This document shows, in pieces, positions 45,634 to 55,841 of a stretch of DNA of 64,000 nucleotides (positions are counted from its first letter, which is position 1; each line of letters begins with the position of its first letter). The stretch comes from Amyelois transitella (taxonomy: Eukaryota > Arthropoda > Insecta > Lepidoptera > Pyralidae), in contig NC_083514.1 in assembly GCF_032362555.1 (NCBI RefSeq), positions 5,627,001 through 5,691,000 of the forward strand, written 5' to 3'. The notes below the pieces were generated by a model, which worked only from the letters and a program-made list of their open reading frames with translations, searched no databases and had not been told where the DNA came from. A program made the position numbers and the translations under genes.

Positions 45634-45905
45634 ATATTTAAACGAGCAATTCTTGTATTAATATTTAAACGAGCAATTCTTGTATATATATAATCAGGAT
45701 CTCGGAAACGGCTCCAACGATTTTTATAAAAGTTACAGATTAGGGGCTTTACGGCTCAAGGAATCGATTTATCAAGGTCCTAGGTTCGAGAAAAGCTCAG
45801 TTTCCAAGATATATAAGCATTTTAAAAACCGCGTTTTAAGAAACTATATCAGCGCCATCTCTGGTAGACCGAGCAAAACTCGGTCAATAACAAATATATA
45901 ATAAT
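45634..45905 (+). repeat. Dispersed repeat with 27-bp tandem duplication at its head
   Basis: ATATTTAAACGAGCAATTCT plus TGTAT occurs twice (45634-45658, 45661-45685), followed by CAGGATCTCGGAAACGGCTC, CCAACGATTTTTATAAAAGT and CAAGGTCCTAGGTTCGAG. The AAACGAGCAATTCTTGTA signature is typical of a lepidopteran dispersed repeat; its class is not certain. Confidence 0.55.
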
Positions 45906-46148
45906 AATAAAAATATTTGCAAAAGTGAAATTGCAAGGTGTGTTTGAAATTAATTCTTCTTTACCAAAATATGTGATAAAAAATAACATGAGCCATACAG
46001 CTGAATATGGATCTATGGTTAAGTCTTTCCAAGACTTGGCTCTGTGTACCCTGTTAGGGATAACGACGCGATTAGACGTAGGTAAATAGTATCGTAGGTA
46101 CTCGTATGTATCGGTATAGCTACGCTTAACATTAAACAGTAATGTGTT

Positions 46149-46390
46149 CGGCACCATTAGAAAACAGAATAGGACTCTATCTCTTTCACATGGATGTCGT
46201 AAAAGGCGACTAAGGGATAGGCTTACAAACTTGGGATTCTTCTTTTAGGCGACAGGCTAGCAACCTGTCATCATTTGAATGTCAATTCTGTTATCAAGCC
46301 AAAAAACTGAACGTAGCCATCAGTCTTTTCAAGACTGTCGGCTCTGTCTACCCCGCAAGGGGTATAGACGTGACTATATGTATGTATGAA
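46149..46390 (+). repeat. Family A repeat, near full length
   Basis: CGGCACCATTAGAAAACAGA, GATGTCGTAAAAGGCGACTA, GGCTAGCAACCTGTCATCAT and CCCCGCAAGGGGTATAGACG, with a TATGTATGTATG tail. Confidence 0.8.
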
Positions 46391-46517
46391 TGTTTGATCG
46401 TTTCATAAATAAAGGGTTATGTTTGAAACAATCACAACAAAATGTTAAATTTAAATTCGGTTTCGTATATTCGGCCGAACTTTGATGAAATTATATTCGA
46501 AAAAAAATCGCATAAAA

Positions 46518-46558
46518 GCATTATAAAAATCATTATACTTAAATGATTTTTATAATGC
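46518..46558. repeat. Small inverted repeat, 17-bp arms
   Basis: GCATTATAAAAATCATT (46518-46534) and its exact reverse complement (46542-46558), with a 7-nt loop. Confidence 0.85.
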
Positions 46559-46761
46559 TGCAAAGTTAAAAGTAAATCATATAATCACGTCTTTATCTCT
46601 CTACCAACAGTCTCGAAAAGGCTAACAGGACACGGTCAGTAAAGAAGTTTCAAAAAGCAAATCGTATTAAAGATTTAGAAACTAATTCTTGTGTTTAAAA
46701 TATGTGTACACGTTTATTTTTAGTTTGCAGAGATCATGGCAGGTGGAAAGATGGAGATGAC

Positions 46762-47029
46762 GGCCTCTGTGGCGCAGCGGTAGTACGCTTGCCTGAGACA
46801 CCGGAGGTCCCGGGTTCGAATCCCGGCCAGGGCATGATGAGAAAAGAACTTTTCCTGATTGGCCTGAGTCTTGGATGTTTATCTATAATAAGTATTTATT
46901 AGAAAATATAGTATCGTTGAGTAAGTATCTCGTATATACAAGTATATATATGTCTCACACAAGTCTCAAACTTACTTCGAGGCTTACTCAATCTGTGTAA
47001 TTTGTCCCGTATATATTAAAAAAAAAAAG
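46762..47029 (+). mobile_element. Family B tRNA-derived SINE, complete
   Basis: The tRNA-like head has an intact A box (TGGCGCAGCGGTAGTACGC, 46769-46787) and B box (GGTTCGAATCC, 46813-46823) for RNA polymerase III, then the body (CCTGATTGGCCTGAGTCTTG, GTATCGTTGAGTAAGTATCT, CTCAATCTGTGTAATTTG) and an A-rich tail. A short TATACAAGTATATATATG insertion lies in the body. The intact boxes suggest a young copy. It is a SINE, not a free tRNA gene, because the same body follows the head in all copies. Confidence 0.88.
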
Positions 47030-47329
47030 ATGTAGTTTCTGCCTTCCCCTACGGGAAAAAGTCGTGATTTTATGCATGTATGAGTTTGATTAATTATTAC
47101 TTAAGTAAATGCGAAAGCTGGTAATTTCCCAATGTGCTATGGGAAAGAAAAACAATGTGACTTGGCGCAAACAAAGTCGCAGGCAAAAGAAAATATTTAA
47201 GGTGAATTTTAAGTTATACTTAAATAATCGATATAGATTGCAAGCAAATCTTCAATTACAAGTCTCAAAGTTACTTTGAAACTAACTCAATATGTGTAAT
47301 TTATCCTGTACTTATATATATTACTAGAG

Positions 47330-47470
47330 GGCGCCCGCGACTTCGTCCGCGTTTAATTAATTCCAAGGGAATTCCGGGAAAAAAGAAGCCTATGTGTCTT
47401 CAGTCTGGGTCTTTAGCTACCTACATACATTCCATTTTTTGTACAGTATTAGTCCCTTCATCAGCACACC
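47330..47470 (+). repeat. Degraded dispersed repeat
   Basis: It starts ACTAGAGGGCGCCCGCGACT and TCGTCCGCGTTTAATTAATT, the same class as at 6505 and 23793. A family C tail (AACATTGTGAGGAAACTGCAC) follows at about 47590-47635. Confidence 0.5.
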
Positions 47471-47846
47471 CACTGAAAAAATTGGATCATGCCTCAGAAA
47501 ATGTAACATTAGTGGCATTATTTATGTTCCAATGTCTCTTTTCTAAGTAAGTACATTGTAATAAGTTTGAAAGCTAGATAATGCTTTCACGTAGACGAAA
47601 AACATTGTGAGGAAACTGCACATTCAGACACAAGATGTATTTATATGTTTCATAGCACAAAAATCTTCCATCTTAAAAAACGATTCATCGCGCCAACCTA
47701 ATTACTGACTTGTACGTATGCATAAACATGGTATTCAGTCATTAGGTTAGTAAAAGATGAATATAAGGCAGGTATAATAAATTGAGGTGTAATAAAAATA
47801 TAGTAATAATTGGTCATAAATTTATTATTTGGTCATTCATCGGAAA

Positions 47847-48481
47847 TCAACGGCGTAAATAATAGGCAGAGTAGGGCGACGCATAGCTGTAAGCCGAGTA
47901 CGCAGCAACTGGGGCGGTGTAGGCGGAGTACGCCAGTGGGGCGGAGTAGGCGACGGGCGCGGTGTACGCGGCGGCCACAGGAGCGGTGTAGGCAGCGGTG
48001 TACGCTACAGGCGCGATCAGAGCACCGGGCTTAGCGGCGGCGAAGGCCAGGAAGCACGCGAAAATGAACTGGTAAAATAAATTTAAAAAAATTAGTATTT
48101 TAGCTGAATGACCAGACCCGTCTATCGCTGTACTACTGGATTCCAAATTCTGGTCTTTATTTGCGGGCTTTTCATAAGTTTTTTTTAGCAACACAACATT
48201 AAATACCCCCCCAAGTTCCAATGCCCGATCTAGTTAAAACTGATTTAGCCAAAATCTTTACAGCCTGCAAATTAAGGAGGTTGCTTTTATATATGACTAT
48301 ATAATCAATGTCTTGCAATAAAGACTAGACTTTTCATATACCTATAGTACAATTAGGCACTTGCATTTCATGGTTAATTCATACGAAAATAAATTAAATT
48401 ATTTATTTTCTTTATTACTGAATTGTCATATGTACCTACTGTACATAAGTAGGTACTTTTTAAACTTACCAATTTAAACAT
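47847..48481 (-). CDS. YTAPVAAAY cuticular protein with YYLRR end (77 aa)
   Basis: Two exons on the minus strand: 48470-48481 (ATG TTT AAA TTG, donor GTAAGT) and 47847-48068 (acceptor TTTATTTTACCAG). The product is 77 residues: MFKL plus FIFACFLAFAAAKP signal peptide, GALIAPVAYTAAYTAPVAAA, YSAPLAYSAYTAP and SYASPYSAYYLRR. It belongs to the same recent group as the genes at 40.8, 44.5 and 53.5 kb. The longer frame to 48221 passes through the acceptor and is not coding. Minus-strand TATAAAT lies at 48569-48575; no good initiator follows. AATAAA lies at 47821-47826. Confidence 0.9.
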
Positions 48482-48568
48482 TTTGTTTGTGATGGGTTTG
48501 GTTTTGTCAAAGTACTAGAGATCAGCACTGCTGTTGTGAATATGTCATTGTGTTGTTAGTTTTGGTCC

Positions 48569-48575
48569 ATTTATA
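48569..48575 (-). promoter_or_regulatory. TATA-like box
   Basis: TATAAAT on the minus strand in the context GTATAAATGG, which matches the copy at 45195-45201 in the related gene (GTATAAATTGG), so the two promoters are probably paralogous. Confidence 0.45.
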
Positions 48576-49317
48576 CTAAAGTAAGTACCCAAGCATCAGA
48601 GTGAAGAAACGGCCTCGTAGAATATGACCTGAATACAAAGTAGCCATGTTCATTTCGCCGGGACGACTGCTGTTAATTCTTTGGTAATAAAGCATAAAAT
48701 GTGCATAGTTCTTTAAAAAAAATACTATGTAGGTACTTAATCGATTTTATTTTCTAAATTGAGAATATCGACTTCCATGTGACCTCCGCAACCTTTGTAG
48801 GTGAACCTAACCCGTATTAGATCCTAGAAGCCTGGAGAAAATTCAAAACACTTGCGACAAAAATACCAGTTGAACAAATAAAATAATAGTAAAAAAAAAC
48901 ATATTTGATCACGGTAAAAGCTGCACAAGAATGTGCCAATTATTCATCTTTTATGACATCCATAGGAAAGTGATAGCCCTATTCTAACATGTCAGGAACC
49001 CTGGACATAATATAAATTTGTCATATATCTTACCTAATATGTTATATTATGAAGAGGAAAGATTTGTATCTATTTAAAGTCGAGTCTAAATGAGACTTTT
49101 GGTATGGGAAAATTGCCAAGCTCGGGCAAAAGTGAAGTAAATAATAATATTTTAAGTTCAAATACGTCTCCTATGAAGTGTAAACAACGTAAGGCTGTTA
49201 ATTCCTTATGTTTGTTATCAATCAACATACACTACTTAGTTACGTCGTCAAATGAATAATTAACGCAAATTAAACGATTTTCACGTGTTTGTTCCGCCAT
49301 TGTTATTATTAAATAGC
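48576..49317. other. Intergenic between divergent genes
   Basis: No gene is seen. A short family A remnant lies at about 48948-49010 (TTTTATGACATCCATAGGAA). Confidence 0.45.
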
Positions 49318-49325
49318 TATATAAA
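49318..49325 (+). promoter_or_regulatory. TATA box of the basic peptide gene
   Basis: TATATAAA, 34 bp before the start codon at 49359. A start of transcription 25-30 bp downstream would leave a 5' UTR of about ten bases only, so a true start could lie elsewhere. Confidence 0.5.
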
Positions 49326-49358
49326 CCTGATAAAAGTATAAACGCTTGATTGAATAGA

Positions 49359-52271
49359 ATGATCGTTTTAAAAATTGTGAGTAGTTTTTATATTATTTGC
49401 GGTAGTGAGTTACTTTTACTAGCACATAAATACCTAAGTAATAAAGAAACGAATATTGGACAAAAATTAATACTTGTGGATTACGATAGAAATTTTGGAA
49501 ATTGTTACTTTGACTAATATGTTTCAAACATGTCTTTTTTATATAAATCAAAAAGTTAATTGATATTGTTTGTGTGTACCATGAATGTTATTCATATTTG
49601 ATATCTTATAATGTGACTAATTGGATAGCCCGTGTAAATAGGGCCTATCAAGCGGGGAGCGTAACCGAAAAAAAGTATGGGAATGGAAATATATGATATT
49701 ATTCAAGGCTAGACGACCATAAACCAGGCAGTTTAAAAGTACTCACCAACATCCACCGTGCAGGAGAAATCCTCGAAGTGAGGCTGACCAGGGCTCTGGG
49801 AGGCTTCTAAGTTCTGCCGGCCGGCTATTGTAAAGTCCTTGAATAATACTGATTACACCAAATGTCTGTATGTTCACTTCACAAATCGAAGTAGTATTAT
49901 GACTAACGACTAAATAAAACTCATAAATTAACAGTTCCAGTCGAAGATCAATTAAAAGAACGGAGAAGAGAAAAATTCGGAAGATTCCGACATAAGAGAT
50001 TTTGACATAATGTTTTTAAAAAGAAAAACAACACACTATCGCTCATGTGGCCAGTCAGACGCTAACCAAAGAGGCCTTCCGCATTAGGTTTTAGAAGGAG
50101 GTACCTCGCCACTACCTAGATGGTGCTAGCCTAGAATGAGGAACCTAAAGATATGGGTAAATAAAATAAAAATTAAAAGAAGGGACGTATCGGTCCAACC
50201 ACTAATAGTGATATAAGTAAACGATATACAGTTAGGTGCAGAACTGAGTCAATGTATCGCTATTGTTTAATTATATTAAATATAATCCTTATTTAATAAA
50301 TAATAACCGAAAATTTTATGTTATTATTTGAATTTATATCGTTGTGTTAATTAACCATGAGATTTTGTCCTTTAACTATACGTCAAAACGTTGTAACATT
50401 TGATATTGATTGATTCACTTTTGCACCGTATTTATAACCGACTCGCGCTCACAGGTATAAACGCGTTTAAACTCGTAAGAATTGATGGAGAAAAAGCAAA
50501 TTTGCTTTGTTTTTACTCAGTGTATTTCTATATCGCACGAGGAATAGTTCAACGTTACACTTTTTTTTTTCATTATAATCATGAAACCAACTCCAAAGAA
50601 TATTGTAGAGTCTGCTAAACAGTTACTCATAAGTGGAAAATCGACAAGGGATATCGCTCATATTTTAAACGTGAGTCAATCTACTGTACAGAGAATAAAA
50701 TTAAAGTGTAAACTTCCCGTTCCAAGTAATGTTGGTGGTCGTACTAAAAAGTTATCTGATAGAGAGGTAAGAAAAGTTATTCACTTATTAAGATCAAGTG
50801 AAGCGTCTTCAGCATCAGAAGCAGCAGCGCTTTAAGACAAGATACTGGCACGTCAGTAAGTAAGTGGACTGTTCGTCGGGCATGGACACAATGCGAAAAT
50901 GCAAGCTGTAGAGAAGAAAAAGAAACCTCTCCTTACAAAAAAAATATTAAAGCTAGAATAGACTTCGTAAAACAATATATGGACTGGTCAGAAAGTGATT
51001 GGATGAGAGTTATTTGGTCAGATGAGACTAAAATTAATATATACAGCACAGACGGGCGAAAATGGGCTTGGAAAAAAGAAGGCGAACCTTTACAAACCAA
51101 AGATTTTATTCAAACAGTGAAACATGGTGGTGGTAATATCAAACTCTGGGGCTGCGTAACAGCTTACGGCGTGGGACCAATATACAAAATCGACGGAAAC
51201 ATGAATGGAACAATGTATCTTAACATTCTAAAGACACATCTGATGGAAGCTGTTGAAAATATGCCATTTCCTGTGAGTGAAGTATTATTTCAACAGGACA
51301 ACGACCCCAAACATACATCAAAAATAGTAAAAAATTGGCTTGTTAAGCAAGAGTTTCAAGTCCTTCCAGGGCCATCTCAGAGTCCTGACATCAATCCCAT
51401 TGAAAATTTATGGGCATATTTGAAAAGCATGCTATTAAATGAATATCAAGCACCACCATCAAACCTAAATATTCTATGGGAACGTGTACAAGAAAAGTGG
51501 TACAAAATTCCACCCCAGTATTGTGAAAATCTCGTTAAAAGTTTGGTAAACAGGTTAAACGCTGTTAAAAAAGCAAAAGGTCTTTGGACAAAATATTAAA
51601 AAATGTTTTTATGATTATGTTTTTATGTTTTTCCAAATGGTGCAAAAGTGAACCAATTATAACTGAAATGATTATCTATGAAAGTTACTATAAAAACTTA
51701 TTACAGTTTTTCAATTAAAGTTATAATAAATAAGGTTTTCAAATATAATTATGTTTTTATTATTTTGTAGTTAATCCCAGTTTTACAAGCCTTTTTTTAT
51801 TTAAACATAAGATACTGACTCAGTTCTGCACCTAACTGTATGTGAGGCATATTGCCTATGAATAAAAACTTGCTAGCACGATACGCTACATTTCAAAAAC
51901 AACAATTTGAGCACTATATTACGTGTAATTTTCAGAAAATGATAATAACTTCTAGAATAAATGAATTTCGGTATAAATACCTATTCAATTCATATTTACG
52001 GGGCTATAAAAAATGTTTACATTATGGTGGCGATGATGGCTTGATGATTTTAAAAAAATCTCACTAATAACTGTGAAAACAGTATCTCCAGAGTTACAAC
52101 TAGGGCAAGGTAAATAAGAACTATTTGTTTCAGTGGTGGTTATTACTCATCATGGGCATCGTGATGCTGTCTGGTGTAGATTCAAGAAAGGCCCGACCTC
52201 CCGCCATGACACTACGACGTCCTGTCATTATGATCAGGAGAATGCCGATCCGACCGACTAAAATCCTTTAA
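49359..52271 (+). CDS. Short secreted basic peptide (51 aa), transposon in intron
   Basis: Two exons: 49359-49376 (ATG ATC GTT TTA AAA ATT, donor GTGAGT) and 52134-52271 (acceptor CTATTTGTTTCAG). Joined in phase 0 they encode MIVLKI plus WWLLLIMGIVMLSGVDS, a clear signal peptide, then a 28-residue mature part RKARPPAMTLRRPVIMIRR and onward with seven Arg, two Lys, five Pro and several Met, and only the cleavage-site Asp as acid. It has no Cys, no Tyr and no AP repeats, so it is not a standard cluster member although it has the same exon layout. AATAAA lies at 52321-52326. It could be a cationic peptide (antimicrobial or hormone-like) or a cuticle peptide; I do not recognise it. The 2757-bp intron contains a complete Tc1-like element (50229-51838) in the same orientation. 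Confidence 0.6.
49630..50170. other. Intron stretch of higher GC, possibly old repeat
   Basis: CGGGGAGCGTAACCGAAAAA, GAAGTGAGGCTGACCAGGGC and GTGGCCAGTCAGACGCTAAC differ in composition from the surrounding AT-rich DNA and look like the remains of a dispersed element. No frame or ends are recognisable. Confidence 0.3.
50229..51838 (+). mobile_element. Tc1-like DNA transposon, 1610 bp, TA-flanked
   Basis: Terminal inverted repeats CAGTTAGGTGCAGAACTGAG plus TCA begin at 50229 and end at 51838, flanked by TA on both sides (50227-50228, 51839-51840), the normal Tc1/mariner target duplication. A second inverted pair, TTCACTTTTGCACC (50414-50427) and its complement (51639-51652), lies symmetrically about 186 bp inside each end, as in Tc1 elements that carry two transposase binding sites per end. 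The transposase gene (50581-51599) has one frameshift. The terminal repeats match perfectly over their first 23 bases, so the insertion is fairly recent. Confidence 0.95.
50581..51599 (+). pseudogene. Tc1-family transposase, one frameshift
   Basis: Residues encoded by 50581-50835 form an N-terminal paired-like helix-turn-helix (STRDIAHILNVSQSTVQRI). The frame then shifts near 50819-50832, in an AGCAGCAGCG run, and continues ALRQDTGTSVSKWTV to the catalytic domain and the stop at 51599. The catalytic triad is complete: VIWSDET (first Asp), FQQDNDPKHT (second Asp) and SPDINPIENLW (Glu) with 34 residues between the last two (DD34E). The total length of about 339 residues is normal for Tc1 transposases. 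One slippage-type indel is the only visible defect; no other stop is seen. It encodes cut-and-paste transposition at TA sites. Confidence 0.93.
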
Positions 52272-53384
52272 ATATAATTTTCAGTACAATTTTATTCATG
52301 TAGTAGTTGTTACAGCCGATAATAAAATTTCTGACCTGAATTTGCGAATAATTTATTGAACTTTTTGTAACAACTACAAAATTCCTTGAAGAAAAAGTTA
52401 ACCTTTGTTCATTTACATTTTTTATCTATAACTTATCTATATATTTATCTTTTAAAACGTCCATAATTTGTCAAAGGTACGTTCGCCTAAATTCTTCGTA
52501 TCATTGATACTTGCATTGTATGTGCTTAATGAATCTGCTTTCACTAATCATCACAACATTATAAGTACCTGCACATTTGTACTCCGACGATATACAGAGA
52601 AATAAATTAGGAGAAAGAGTGGTATTAAATTTTGATGAAAAGTACTATTCAACTTTTTTTTCATGTTTTCAGCGTAGGTAGTAATTTATATACAAAATGT
52701 CACCTCAAAGTTGTCAAAAATCCTAATAATTTTTGATACTAGTAATATTAAATACCTCCCAAGTATGTCAAGGACAGTGGTCATAATACCTCTATCATGA
52801 AAATATGTTCATTGTGTTAAGACTACAACTTCTGACAATGGCTGCGACTATAAAAACTAATGTGTATGGAAATCTTGAAATCTCATCTACAATGGTTTTG
52901 ATAGCCTTGCCGGGCAACGTTACCAAAACTTTAATGATACTATGATACAATTTGTATGAACGTTATATGAAACCATGTATAAACTGTTTGTCCAAAAATA
53001 TAATTTTTAATTAACTGAAAATGTTCAAACTTGACTTAACGTTGGCTTCGGATAGTGTTATGGGAATACCTAGCTTGATATTGAATGGATATAAAATAAT
53101 CTCACATTATAGAAAAAAAAATAGTTGATTAAAGCTGAGTAAAAAGTTAATTTATTTGAATAATAACATGTATTAGAAGAACATTACTTTTCACTTATGT
53201 GTCCATATGTTCCCATAAAAAGCTGTGGGTTCTATCAAATCCGTGCCCAGGCCTTGATCCCTGGCCCTGACTGGTCAGACAAGGCCACGCGTGGTCATCA
53301 TACGTAATGTATACGAGAAGGATATTCTTCTAGTTATCCGGTTCACTGTCCATATGTAACGGCACGCAATGACAATTGACACAA
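52272..53384. other. Intergenic, AT-rich
   Basis: No gene is seen and no repeat family is recognised, apart from short GC-richer sequence at 53230-53300. Confidence 0.4.
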
Positions 53385-53420
53385 TATAAAAACTAAGCTG
53401 CAGCTCCTAGCATCATTATA
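53385..53420 (+). promoter_or_regulatory. Core promoter: TATA and initiator-like
   Basis: TATAAAA (53385-53391) and CATCATTATA (53411-53420). The latter keeps the first seven bases of the shared initiator. The start codon follows at 53466. Confidence 0.6.
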
Positions 53421-53465
53421 CTTTGAGCTGTTCATCACTCCAGTACAAACAAACCTCCTTACAAA

Positions 53466-53954
53466 ATGTTCAAATACGTAAGTATTGTTTACTAATTTTT
53501 ATTATAGTAAGTCGGTGTTGCTAAATATAGATTCTAAACTTACTTAGAAGTTTAGTCATATTTGAAACATTTATAAACTTTTACAATTATTAGGGTAAAT
53601 AATATTTGTGTTTTATGACATATTCACATTGTTGAATTTTTGGTTACACTTTGTTCCATCAACAATCATAAAGCTATATATCGCTATCCGCATTTTATTT
53701 TTTTGTCTTTTTAGCTTTTTGGACTACCCATTTTAAACAACAATAATTTGCAATTATAGGTACTATTCGCTGCTCTCCTGGCTTTCGCGTCCGCAAAGCC
53801 GTTGCTGGTGTACCCTGAAGTAGCGGCGTACACTGCCCCGGTGGCCGCGGCCTACACCGCCCCAGTTGCGTACTCTGCGTACTCCGCCTACACCGCCCCA
53901 CTGGCGTACTCGGCCTATACGTACGCATCTCCGTACTCTTACTACCTACGCTGA
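53466..53954 (+). CDS. YTAPVAAAY cuticular protein, plus-strand copy (68 aa)
   Basis: Two exons: 53466-53477 (ATG TTC AAA TAC, donor GTAAGT) and 53760-53954 (acceptor GCAATTATAG). The product is 68 residues: MFKY plus VLFAALLAFASAKP signal peptide, LLVYPEVAAYTAPVAAAYTA, YSAYSAYTAPLAYSAYTYAS and PYSYYLR. It is clearly related to the minus-strand genes at 40.8, 44.5 and 47.8 kb but inverted, and it ends in a single Arg. The antisense frame at 53695-53928 is a shadow of exon 2. The intron is 282 bp. Cuticular role is by family. Confidence 0.9.
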
Positions 53955-55841
53955 AAACATGTAAATAGCAACACGTGATCTGAAATTGTGATAACCTCGT
54001 TATAACTGTTAAACTTAAGTATTATATTTATGAATCATTGAAAATCTATGTTTTTTATTTTATTTTATTTTGTTTATACTATTCCCAAAAATTAGGCAGT
54101 GACACAAAAATAATGATGAATATGGAAATTACTTATAAGAAAATAATTTTCATGTGTCTGATTTTTTTTTAAATTAAGGAAAACCTTTATACCTAAAATC
54201 TAATATTTCCTCTTCTTCCGGTTTATTAATCGAAATGTGAAAATTCATTGAAAATCATCAATTTATGTATTGAATAGTATGTTTTTCAGTTTGTTGTAAA
54301 CAGACATGGCTCAGTAAACACGAGACGCAGAAAATATTGGGCAATTTTATCCACGTTTTGCAAAGAAACTTTTCTTTATTCACGTGCCCGTCATTTCAAA
54401 TGTTTCATTGCAACGTGATAGTGATAAATAACTGGCGTAAATGGAAAAACTATTATTAGTGGCCTACGACCGTGTCAACCAATTTATTTTATAAGAATTA
54501 TTTTGCGTATGTGATACACTTGACAAAACCTTTATAATATGCGCTGGAAGAGAAGCAGCTATGTTCATTCTTCGCAACCAGCATGAAAGTACCTAAATAT
54601 GATTAAAAACAATATACATAGATAAGTATCTTATGTGCTTACTCGTATCTGATTCAAAATATTGAAATAGCGCTCATAGTTTAATATCGTTGATTAAAAA
54701 ATTATTCATCTGTAGGTATTCCTGCCGAGTGGATTGAAACCCGTTGTTCGTTCTTCGATATTTTTCATTATTCTTTCCTGGTATATATTATTCATTTTTT
54801 AAATATTTATGGTGTTATTTATTTAATGATTCTCCAATTGTAGTAAATGAAACACGATACAAGCTAATTTCCTAGTAAGGAGGAGTCCGTAGGTCACACA
54901 AGAGTTACCAACTTTTTCATTTTATTTTATTTTCCTTTTTTAAACCTGTGGAAAGATTCGTCTGTACCCGTTTACAGAAAGCTGGACAGTTATGTTGGAC
55001 TTCCATCCCACTTAAACCTCACGGCTAATGCTAACGCTAACGTACTCCTGGATCAACTAAAACAAGGTGCAAATGGATCGAATCGAGTACTTTCTATAAG
55101 GTCACATGTATCACATGTACATTTCCGAGATCTTATGAGCATTCCTTTAATTAAACACAAATCACGTGCTGCCCTTGTTACATACATCAAAACGTCATAT
55201 GGCACAGGCGGGGGCTTAATCCTAATTAAACTCCGATTGTCGTGTTTGAACCGTGGTCGTACTTGATTAAAAAGAATAGAATTAGAATGACATACTTACA
55301 TTTTTGGATGGCATACTTTTGCACGGTGTTTCCTATTTATAAATATGTATGTGGGAATATTTTCTTTAAACCTGTATGCATTTGACCTCAAATGATTCCA
55401 ATTTTCTATTAAATACACATAGTGATGCTAAATTAATAAAATGCTCAAGGAATAATCTCCTAGTTGTGTATCAGAAAACCAAAAAGTAATTAGGCATAGG
55501 TAATACATTTTCTAAATATCAGCAAAATTAAGATTCAGACACAGGATGCCTTTAACTTTAAATTTTCAGAATTAATTTAGTACATGAAAGCCGATGAAGA
55601 TAACCTTCTCATAGAAATTAACAAAAATCATCAGTTGCACAATTTTATTTTTTTATACTTAAGATATCTTTAAAAGTTGAGTCTGTAACGCTCTTTATTC
55701 TGAGGGTGCACACGTACCTGTAACAATTGAAAGTGTATTGCGTCAATACGTCTTTCTTCGCTGAAACCAACACGCTTAGAACTTTCTTTATAGGAAAGCA
55801 CTACATCTAAGTAACAAACAAACAATACGTAAAATACAAAG
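53955..55841. other. Intergenic, AT-rich
   Basis: No gene or clear repeat is seen in about 1.9 kb. Confidence 0.4.

Larger units (their letters stand above)
45202..47846. other. Intergenic, rich in repeats
   Basis: No gene is seen. It contains a dispersed repeat with a tandem duplication at 45634-45905, family A copies at 45990-46065 (fragment), 46149-46390 and 46575-46640 (fragment), a small hairpin at 46518-46558, a complete family B SINE at 46762-47029, a family B fragment at 47250-47315 and a dispersed repeat at 47330-47470. AATAAA of the next gene is at 47821-47826. Confidence 0.55.

Noticed and set aside
45849-46157. 102-codon minus-strand frame
   Set aside because: Runs through family A and other dispersed repeat sequence; no independent support.
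46762-46834. tRNA gene
   Set aside because: The A and B boxes are good, but the same non-tRNA body follows here, at 19271 and at 60041, so it is the head of a SINE.
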